From JBEIDK01 sp040383485 (lineage in GTDB: Bacteria > Bacteroidota > Bacteroidia > UBA4408): 11,172 bases of DNA. Each line of letters starts with the position of its first letter. Positions within the stretch are counted from its first letter, which is position 1. The translations under genes were made by a program, and so were the position numbers. Location of the stretch: positions 1 through 11,172 of the forward strand of contig JBEIDK010000110.1 in the NCBI GenBank assembly GCA_040383485.1. The letters are read 5' to 3'. Below, piece after piece: positions 6,185 to 11,172 of this stretch. Under the pieces are notes generated by a model. The model saw nothing but the letters and a program-made list of their open reading frames with translations. It ran no database searches and had not been told where the DNA came from.

Positions 6185-7978
6185 TTAAAATACACTTACC
6201 AATCCAAAATGTATTTTGGCATTTCTTAGAATAATTGGATTATCAAACTGTTTTCCGATGGCATAGGTTAAAGAAAATATACCCGCTTTTGTGTCGAAAA
6301 AAATGCCGGTTCCAAAGCCATAAGGCCTATCAAAAACACGTTTTGTACGACTTATATTTTCATAATATGCACCATTCGCAAATAAAAAAATGGCAGAGTT
6401 TTTATCAAACAAAAACCTATACTCAATGGCTGGCATTAAATAGGCAGAAGCATTGATTGACTCTTCATCAAAACCTCTCAGAGAAACCAAACCACCAATC
6501 CTGAATAATTCATTGGTAAAAATGTTTTTACCAATAATAGTAGCATATTTTATATCAACTAAAATGGTGCTTTTTTTAAAGATTGGAAAAAAATAGGAGG
6601 TAGCACCAACGATTTGAAACTGCTGACTTGACAGCGAAATGTTATCATAAACCGACTCATTAAAAATTTGATTTTTTTTAATTTGCTTCGTTCCTGCAGT
6701 GCCTTGTATATTGGTTCTTAATCCCTTTCGTGGATTTAGTTTATAATCTGTATTATTAATGTTTATTGCAATACCGTAAGATGTATTGGCTACATCAGCA
6801 AATTCGGGAAGTATTGTTGCATTTTCATAGCCAGCAGTATTTATCAAATTAATGTTCCGTCTATTAATAAAGAACTTCAAATTATTACCTCCAATCAATA
6901 AATATTGAATCCCAAATGAGTTAGAAACATCAATAAAGGTCGTATCTCTTTTATATAATTTAAGGTTATGTTCTATACCAAAAGGCAAGTTAAAAATATA
7001 TGGATAAACAAAATTAGTCTTTAAGTCTTGAGTAAGTGGTTGCAGCTTTCTCCATTCAAGCTCAATGGTTTCTCCATGCGAAATAATGTTCTGTAGTTTA
7101 AAATTGAGTTGTCCGGTAATGTTTACACCGCCGACTTTTTCATTAGGTAAAAAACCTAAAAATCCATCAAATTTATTTGCCTTTTTCTTATCAAGATTCA
7201 ATACTAGTTTGGTGTATTTTTTTGTAAAAATAACCTTGTATGGTTTGCTCTGGTTTAGGAAAGGAAGTTCATTTAATCTATTATTAATGCTTTTAATACT
7301 CCGTTCATCATAATCATCTAAGGGCCTAATGCCAATATATTTAAATAAGTATTTTTTGTTAATATTAGAATTACCAAAAAAAACAATTGAGTCTATTTTT
7401 ATTTTTTGATTGGGAGCGATGAGTAGGTTTGCTGCAACAGTATTTTTTTCATATACCATCGAATCAAGTGTTACTGCAGCAAACGGATAAGCTTGCCTTT
7501 CGCAAGTTTCGATTATTTTTTCTTTCAACTCCGCAAGTTCTTTCGATGTAAAGTTTTTCATTCTCACTTCAACTAAACCATCTATTTCTGCTTTGTTAGT
7601 TTTAGTAATTTTTCGGATGAGAAAACTGTCGTACTTCGAACCTAAAAACAGGATTATCCTAAATTTTGAACTATCAACTATTGAAGTTTCGCAATAAGAA
7701 TTTACATAGCCTTTGCTCCAAACATTGTCCATTATTTTCCGAATTTCGGAGGCAACGCCTATCGAGTCAGGAAACTCTTTTTTATAATTGAGTTCAAACT
7801 TTTTGTCATCAACTATTTCAACTTGTAAATTATACTTGCTTTGAGAAAATGCTTTTTCAGAATTGAAAATGATTGATACTGCAACATAAATAATCGTCAG
7901 AATGGTTTTATTAAAACTGAATTTCAGATTAAAACGACCTGACTTTTTTATACTATTTTTCTCTAACAATGTATACAC
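6185..7978 (-). CDS. Outer-membrane beta-barrel protein, BamA/TamA (D15) superfamily with POTRA-like N-terminus
   Basis: 597 residues. A long basic N-region leads to a hydrophobic segment (26-38) and a likely signal-peptidase site after AFS (residue 45). Residues 50-180 are mixed alpha/beta and may include degenerate POTRA domains; 190-265 resembles a POTRA best (KIDSIVFFGNSNINKKYLFK...). From about 275 to the end it reads as a 16-strand-type barrel, with the superfamily hallmark SLRGF (499-503; the Arg-Gly-Phe of the BamA/FhaC loop) and a C-terminal phenylalanine. Family members fold or export proteins through the outer membrane, but this one is too divergent to assign as BamA itself. The start is GTG, one base after the LytTR regulator's stop, implying co-transcription and coupled translation. 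Substrate unknown. Confidence 0.82.
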   Translation of the reverse strand: MYTLLEKNSIKKSGRFNLKFSFNKTILTIIYVAVSIIFNSEKAFSQSKYNLQVEIVDDKKFELNYKKEFPDSIGVASEIRKIMDNVWSKGYVNSYCETSIVDSSKFRIILFLGSKYDSFLIRKITKTNKAEIDGLVEVRMKNFTSKELAELKEKIIETCERQAYPFAAVTLDSMVYEKNTVAANLLIAPNQKIKIDSIVFFGNSNINKKYLFKYIGIRPLDDYDERSIKSINNRLNELPFLNQSKPYKVIFTKKYTKLVLNLDKKKANKFDGFLGFLPNEKVGGVNITGQLNFKLQNIISHGETIELEWRKLQPLTQDLKTNFVYPYIFNLPFGIEHNLKLYKRDTTFIDVSNSFGIQYLLIGGNNLKFFINRRNINLINTAGYENATILPEFADVANTSYGIAININNTDYKLNPRKGLRTNIQGTAGTKQIKKNQIFNESVYDNISLSSQQFQIVGATSYFFPIFKKSTILVDIKYATIIGKNIFTNELFRIGGLVSLRGFDEESINASAYLMPAIEYRFLFDKNSAIFLFANGAYYENISRTKRVFDRPYGFGTGIFFDTKAGIFSLTYAIGKQFDNPIILRNAKIHFGLVSVF

Positions 7979-7979
7979 T

Positions 7980-8720
7980 TTAAATACCTAAAACATGTTT
8001 AAGTTTCGAATATCCATTCCTACTCAGAGGTATTTTTGCCTTGCTTTTTAATAATGCAATGTGGTTGTTTTTTTCGTAAGGTTCAATCTTTGTAATTTGA
8101 TTTAATTGTACAATGTATGAACGATGCACTCTAATAAATGCTGACCCATCCAGCACTGTTTCGTAATAACTCATTGTTTTCTTTTTGAGGTAATATGCAT
8201 CGTTGGTAAAAATTTTTACATAATCGTCATAAGCCTCAATATAACAAATTTCATCGGTAGGAATTATTTTTATGTTATTGCCATTTTTTACAACAATTCT
8301 ATTTCTCTCCTCATTTTGAACAGTTAACTTTTCAAGAGTTATGTCATTCATCTGAGCTTTTTTATTATCGAATTTATGCTGCCATTTTTCTATCGCCGCA
8401 TTAAATCTTTCCTTGCTAAAAGGCTTTAATAGGTAATCAATAGCATTTGTTTCAAAAGCTTTTATGGCATACTCATCAAAGGCAGTAGTAAATATTACCG
8501 ATGGCTTTTCATCAATCAATTCAAGCATTTCAAAACCGTTTATTTTGGGCATCTGAATGTCTAAAAATATTAATTCAGGTTTATGTTTCAGTATTGCCTT
8601 TACACCTTCAAAACCATCATTACATTCTTCAACAACCTTTATGTTTTTATGTGCTTGCAAGTATTCCATTACCAATACTCTTGCAAGAGGCTCATCATCT
8701 ATAACTATGGCATTTATCAT
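7980..8720 (-). CDS. LytTR-family response regulator
   Basis: 246 residues, standard for AlgR/LytR-type regulators. The receiver domain (1-120) has acidic D8/D9, phosphoacceptor D54 (LIFLDIQMPKINGFE), T78 and K99 (LLKPF). The LytTR DNA-binding domain (about 140-245) shows ICYIEAYDDYVKIF (158-171) and the conserved FIRVHRSYIVQLNQI (196-210). It should be phosphorylated by a LytS-type membrane kinase and bind short direct repeats. No kinase is adjacent, but the C-terminal end of a suitable kinase lies at 10968-11172 on the same strand. The outer-membrane protein gene follows after a single base, making it a likely target or effector. ATG at 8718-8720 gives the expected MINAIVIDDEP start. Confidence 0.95.
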   Translation of the reverse strand: MINAIVIDDEPLARVLVMEYLQAHKNIKVVEECNDGFEGVKAILKHKPELIFLDIQMPKINGFEMLELIDEKPSVIFTTAFDEYAIKAFETNAIDYLLKPFSKERFNAAIEKWQHKFDNKKAQMNDITLEKLTVQNEERNRIVVKNGNNIKIIPTDEICYIEAYDDYVKIFTNDAYYLKKKTMSYYETVLDGSAFIRVHRSYIVQLNQITKIEPYEKNNHIALLKSKAKIPLSRNGYSKLKHVLGI

Positions 8721-8749
8721 TATCAGTTAACTCTTTTGTTATCTTATTA

Positions 8750-8771
8750 TTGTCGCAATAAATACCGACAA
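8750..8771. promoter_or_regulatory. Inverted repeat upstream of the LytTR regulator
   Basis: TTGTCG-N10-CGACAA lies 30-51 bp upstream of the regulator's start. TCAGTTAAC (8723-8731), close to the start, is one base away from the general LytTR half-site pattern as I recall it. Either could mediate autoregulation; no matching -7 box was found nearby. Confidence 0.25.
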
Positions 8772-8936
8772 CAGATAATTTTATTTTGTGTAAAATTAGT
8801 TTCATTGTAAATTAAGTGATTTTACTTAAAAAATTTGAATGGACTTATTTCTTTTTTCATCTATTGTCAAAATTATATTTTATATCGATTTGACACAGCT
8901 TATTGAACAGACCATTACTATCTGATTTATAACCGA

Positions 8937-8993
8937 AACACGCACACATCTGATTACTCTTGATAGATGTGTGACAGGAACACGCACACATCT
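8937..8993. repeat. Direct repeat with inverted partner (two alternative hairpins)
   Basis: AACACGCACACATCT occurs at 8937-8951 and 8979-8993. Between them AGATGTGTG (8965-8973) is the exact complement of CACACATCT in both copies. It can therefore pair with the left copy (loop of 13) or the right copy (loop of 11), but not both. No T-run follows. Confidence 0.65.
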
Positions 8994-9027
8994 TTTCAAA
9001 TGGCACTTCTAAATGAAATCAAAGATA

Positions 9028-9158
9028 GATTCCTCGTTACACTCGGAATGACAAGCATAAATAAAAAGAAAGGAAGGAAAGGGGGGGGCGCAAAGCGCCC
9101 CCCCCTTTCCTTCACCTCCTAACAAATGTGCCTGTCATTCCGAACAAAGTGAGGAATC
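9028..9158. repeat. 131-bp composite inverted-repeat element, copy 2
   Basis: Left arm 9028-9053 (GATTCCTC...GGAATGACA), spacer of 19, hairpin 9073-9113, spacer of 19, inverted right arm 9133-9158 matching the left at 20 of 26 positions. The hairpin is a perfect 19-bp stem with an AAA loop; its 5' side is all purine until a CGC-AAA-GCG apex and includes eight consecutive G facing eight C. It is symmetric about 9093. Total length and part order equal copy 1 at 4890-5020, while the lower stem sequence differs completely. Confidence 0.8.
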
Positions 9159-9185
9159 TTAAATTCAAATAAATTTGACTATCCT

Positions 9186-9209
9186 TTCGAACAAAGTGAG
9201 GAATCTTAA
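9186..9209. repeat. Extra solitary half of the composite element's arm
   Basis: CGAACAAAGTGAGGAATC followed by TTAA (9188-9209) repeats 9141-9162 exactly, 47 bp further on. The 5' part of the arm (TGTCATTCC) is missing or degenerate. It looks like a remnant of another copy or a local duplication. Confidence 0.7.
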
Positions 9210-9337
9210 TTTGTATTTTTCGTTTTGCCCTAATTGCCACGAAAGACTCTTTAGTGGTTTTGTTTGATATTCAGCCACTCAAAACATTCTGCTTAATTGA
9301 GTAAAACTTTACAGAGTGTCTCTTATAACTATTCATC

Positions 9338-9367
9338 TTGCAGAGATTAAATAATAAATTACTTTCG
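9338..9367 (+). promoter_or_regulatory. Candidate promoter of the truncated secreted-protein gene
   Basis: TTG (9338-9340) and TACTTTCG (9360-9367) are spaced by 19 bp, fitting the Bacteroidota -33/-7 layout with one mismatch in the -7 box. The predicted transcript would have a leader of about 25 bases. Confidence 0.4.
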
Positions 9368-9397
9368 TAAAACGTCTGAAAACGAATAGTGTTGCCG

Positions 9398-9784
9398 ATG
9401 AAAAAATTAATAATGATAATGCTAACCATTTTGAGCCTTGCTAGTCATGCTCAAAATTTAGTAATTGATGGTAGTTTTGAGGACACTATCATGTGTCCTC
9501 AAATGTTTAACTCAAGTTTAAAAAACATCCTCGAATATTGGAAAAAATCTGGGAATATTTCGGGTGTGGCATTAAATACTTGTAATGCGGATAAGTGGGG
9601 CGTGCCACAAAATTTTGAAGGGTATGAAAATGCCCATTCTGGTATTGGATATATTTGTTTGCCAACTTTTGGAGACATTTCAACACATTCTGATTTCAGG
9701 CAATTTGCCATAGGCCAATTAAACCCCGCTCCCGCAAGCGTCCCGCTTGTGGTTAAGCTTAAATTTACTGCTATTGTTGCGTGA
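9398..9784 (+). pseudogene. Truncated secreted protein, probable remnant of a larger T9SS-type protein
   Basis: From the ATG at 9398 the frame encodes 128 residues. Residues 1-18 form a signal peptide (MKKLIMIMLTILSLASHAQ). The mature part, starting NLVIDGSFEDTIMCPQ, then LEYWKKSG, VPQNFEGYENAHSGIGYI and FRQFAIGQL, follows a pattern I know from the N-terminal domain of large Bacteroidota surface proteins that end in OmpA or T9SS sorting domains. Here the similarity stops near residue 110, where a GC hairpin (9732-9752) is read as PAPASVPLVV, and the frame ends 11 codons later with no sorting domain. A further GTG at 9389 is possible but would precede the signal peptide with VLP. Either a broken gene or a short secreted protein; I favour broken. 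Confidence 0.6.
9732..9752. repeat. GC-rich hairpin repeat inside the truncated gene
   Basis: CCGCAAGCG-TCC-CGCTTGTGG forms a 9-bp stem (one G-T pair) with a 3-base loop, inside an AT-rich coding region and directly before the frame loses similarity to its family. Words of the CAAGCG-TCC-CGCTTG type are, from memory, dispersed between genes in Bacteroidota. Confidence 0.6.
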
Positions 9785-9858
9785 GCAGAAACTACAAATT
9801 TCACAATACAGAAGGTTTATATTTTATTAGCTTTGCTATTGTATTTTGGGTTGATGTA

Positions 9859-9890
9859 TTTGTAAGAAAATGTATTGTTGAAAACCTTTG
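9859..9890 (+). promoter_or_regulatory. Candidate promoter of the T9SS cargo gene
   Basis: TTTG (9859-9862), a 20-bp spacer and AACCTTTG (9883-9890) match the Bacteroidota -33/-7 layout with one mismatch (first T of TAnnTTTG). The gene starts 24 bp downstream. Confidence 0.35.
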
Positions 9891-9914
9891 TATTTATATT
9901 AACTAAAGCAAATT

Positions 9915-10829
9915 ATGAAATTTTTATTGATATTATTTCTTGGTCTAGCATTTGCTTTTGAAACTTTAGGACAAAGTTTTGTTAATGGAGATTTGGAAGG
10001 AGGCCCTATTACATGGACAAGTGTCTTACCTGATAATTGGCAAAATGTGCCATTGAATGATATAAATTGTTTATGTTTTGGTTTGGCTACTGATTCTCCC
10101 GATTTAGCAGATTTAACTGAACCATTTTCCTCTGGAGGTTTTAATGGGAACCCTTTTTCTGGTGCAACTTTTTTAAGTGGTTATTTTGGGAGTAGTACTT
10201 CAACAAACCAATTTTTTCAAGAAGGAATCATGCAAACAGTTTCGGGCTTTTCAGTTGGTGAAAATTATTCTATTAGGTTTCGTCAAACGGTTGCTAAAGT
10301 TTCTAATGCACTAGACCATTCAGGTTCATGGGCGATATATATTGATACCATATTAGCTGGCATAACAACTCCTTCACAAAGTTATTTGACATATAATAGT
10401 ACTTCGATGGTTTGGGATGCTAGGCAAATAAATTTTACTGCTTCATCAACCTCACACCTTATTAAGTTTTTACCTATGGATGATGATACAAATTATGCTG
10501 GGTCACAAACAGATACTATGGGTGCTTTGTATATGGGAATAGATAGTATTGGGTTAGAAGTAGTAACAGGTATAAATGAACCTAATGTTGATGCAAGATT
10601 CAAGGTATTTCCCAATCCTAACAATGGTAGTTTTGTCTTTGAAGGCAGTAATAACAATCTATTGAATGTAAGTATACAAAATACAGCAGGGACAATCCTT
10701 TATTATAAAAACATGCAACCCCGAAACAAGCATGTAAAAATTGATGATGCTGCACTTGTCAAAGGTATTTATTTTGTAAAAGTTACTACTGAATATGGTA
10801 TGCAGTGTTTGAAGTTGGTTGTGCAATAA
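9915..10829 (+). CDS. Secreted protein with T9SS type A sorting domain
   Basis: 304 residues. Residues 1-19 are a signal peptide (MKFLLILFLGLAFAFETLG, cut before Q20). Residues 20-215 form a beta-rich domain opening FVNGDLEGGPITWTSVLPDNWQNV, with a sandwich-like pattern (ENYSIRFRQTV, GSWAIYIDTIL, HLIKFLPMDDDT, MGIDSIGLEVV) resembling carbohydrate-binding or DUF642-type folds; the ligand is unknown. After a short linker the C-terminal domain (about 229-304) shows the T9SS type A pattern FKVFPNPNNGSFVFEG and GIYFVKVTTEYGMQCLKLVV. Such proteins cross the outer membrane through T9SS and are released or anchored at the surface. The ATG at 9915 is followed directly by the signal peptide. The gene lies 130 bp after the truncated gene and has its own candidate promoter. 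Confidence 0.9.
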   Translation: MKFLLILFLGLAFAFETLGQSFVNGDLEGGPITWTSVLPDNWQNVPLNDINCLCFGLATDSPDLADLTEPFSSGGFNGNPFSGATFLSGYFGSSTSTNQFFQEGIMQTVSGFSVGENYSIRFRQTVAKVSNALDHSGSWAIYIDTILAGITTPSQSYLTYNSTSMVWDARQINFTASSTSHLIKFLPMDDDTNYAGSQTDTMGALYMGIDSIGLEVVTGINEPNVDARFKVFPNPNNGSFVFEGSNNNLLNVSIQNTAGTILYYKNMQPRNKHVKIDDAALVKGIYFVKVTTEYGMQCLKLVVQ

Positions 10830-10831
10830 TT

Positions 10832-10933
10832 AGTGCAAAGTGTAAAGTTAAAAGTGCAAAGTGGGGGTATGTTTTGCAATGGAATCCCAGTGCAAAGTGT
10901 AAAGTTTAAAATGCAATTGGGGGTATGTTTCAT
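10832..10933. repeat. 57-bp tandem repeat, about 1.8 copies
   Basis: Units begin at 10832 and 10889 with AGTGCAAAGTGTAAAGTT and both contain GGGGGTATGTTT about 30 bases later. AGTGCAAAGTG occurs a third time at 10853-10863. The array starts just after the stop of the T9SS cargo gene and ends about 35 bp before the end of the opposite-strand kinase. Confidence 0.75.
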
Positions 10934-10967
10934 TTGTAGTTCTTTAAAGAAACAATAATTTTTGATG

Positions 10968-11172
10968 TTAACGTGCCTTTGGTATCTGTATGGTTGTAAT
11001 GAAATTATGACCTATCACCTTTGTCTCTACCAAATTATTTTGCCCATATATCAAATACAGTCGTCTTTGAATTGCATTCAGTCCAAACCCTTCTCCCTGT
11101 TTAGTTTTTGCACCATTTGCGTCAAAAGGATTTTCAATGGCAATATTTAAATTGCCATCAATTACTTTTGCT
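10968..11172 (-). CDS. LytS-like sensor histidine kinase, C-terminal end only
   Basis: Only the last 67 residues and the stop are in the window (reading frame from 11171); the rest lies beyond the right edge. They include NLNIAIENPFD and KQGEGFGLNAIQRRLYLIYG, the G2-box and following helix of the HATPase domain of LytS/YehU-type kinases, then VIGHNFITTIQIPKAR to the end. Kinases of this type phosphorylate LytTR regulators. The regulator at 7980-8720 is on the same strand about 2.2 kb downstream, so it is a plausible partner although not adjacent. The sensor region cannot be judged. Confidence 0.8.
   Translation of the reverse strand, partial: AKVIDGNLNIAIENPFDANGAKTKQGEGFGLNAIQRRLYLIYGQNNLVETKVIGHNFITTIQIPKAR

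Larger units (their letters stand above)
8721..9337. other. Non-coding region with repeats between divergent operons
   Basis: No credible gene is visible in these 617 bp. It holds the upstream region of the LytTR operon, a 15-bp direct repeat with an inverted partner (8937-8993), the second 131-bp composite element (9028-9158) and an extra half-arm (9186-9209). Positions 8780-8930 and 9215-9330 show nothing recognisable. Confidence 0.8.

Noticed and set aside
6185..7978. Assignment of the outer-membrane protein as essential BamA
   Set aside because: It is shorter than usual for BamA, lacks a clear five-POTRA array, and sits in a LytTR operon rather than a housekeeping context.
8937..8993. 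Possible CRISPR repeats
   Set aside because: Only two 15-bp copies with an inverted partner between them, and no cas gene in the window.
9073..9113. Strong hairpin as an intrinsic terminator
   Set aside because: No T-run follows on either strand, no gene ends nearby, and the hairpin is part of a larger symmetric element also seen at 4890-5020.
9499..9804. Minus-strand open frame of 101 codons
   Set aside because: Antisense to the secreted-protein frame, which has a signal peptide and family-like motifs; nothing supports the minus frame.

Overview
The window comes from a member of the Bacteroidota. It is strongly AT-rich, genes lack clear Shine-Dalgarno sites, several upstream regions carry the Bacteroidota -7 box (TAnnTTTG), and it encodes two hallmarks of the phylum: the gliding lipoprotein GldD and a secreted protein with a type IX secretion (T9SS) type A sorting domain. 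No RNA gene, transposase, integrase or CRISPR array is visible.

Layout. Positions 1-4467 hold four minus-strand genes, transcribed towards position 1: gldD, pfkA, a MerR-type regulator with a CarH-like cobalamin-binding domain, and a TPR-containing sensor histidine kinase cut by the left edge. Positions 4468-5345 are non-coding and rich in small palindromic repeats. Positions 5358-5994 hold a plus-strand toxin-antitoxin pair (RelE/Gp49-like toxin first, overlapping XRE antitoxin), followed by a long imperfect palindrome that resembles an integron attC site. Positions 6185-8720 are a minus-strand operon: a LytTR response regulator followed after one base by an outer-membrane beta-barrel protein of the BamA/TamA (D15) superfamily. 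Positions 8721-9397 are a second non-coding repeat region. Positions 9398-10829 hold two plus-strand secreted-protein genes, one apparently truncated and one intact T9SS cargo protein. A 57-bp tandem repeat follows, and the right edge cuts a minus-strand LytS-like histidine kinase whose last 67 residues are visible.

How the parts relate. The LytS-like kinase at the right edge and the LytTR regulator have the usual partner types and the same orientation, but about 2.2 kb of repeats and opposite-strand secreted genes lie between them. They may be a split two-component pair whose output includes the co-transcribed outer-membrane protein. The MerR/B12 regulator and the TPR kinase downstream may form a second sensory unit.

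The most striking observation is a pair of intergenic elements, each exactly 131 bp (4890-5020 and 9028-9158). They share one geometry: a 26-bp outer arm, an 18-20 bp spacer, a 41-bp hairpin (19 base-pair positions, 3-base loop, CGC-NNN-GCG apex), another spacer and an inverted outer arm. The lower hairpin stems have unrelated sequences but stay self-complementary. This looks like a non-autonomous palindromic element family with a structure-constrained core.
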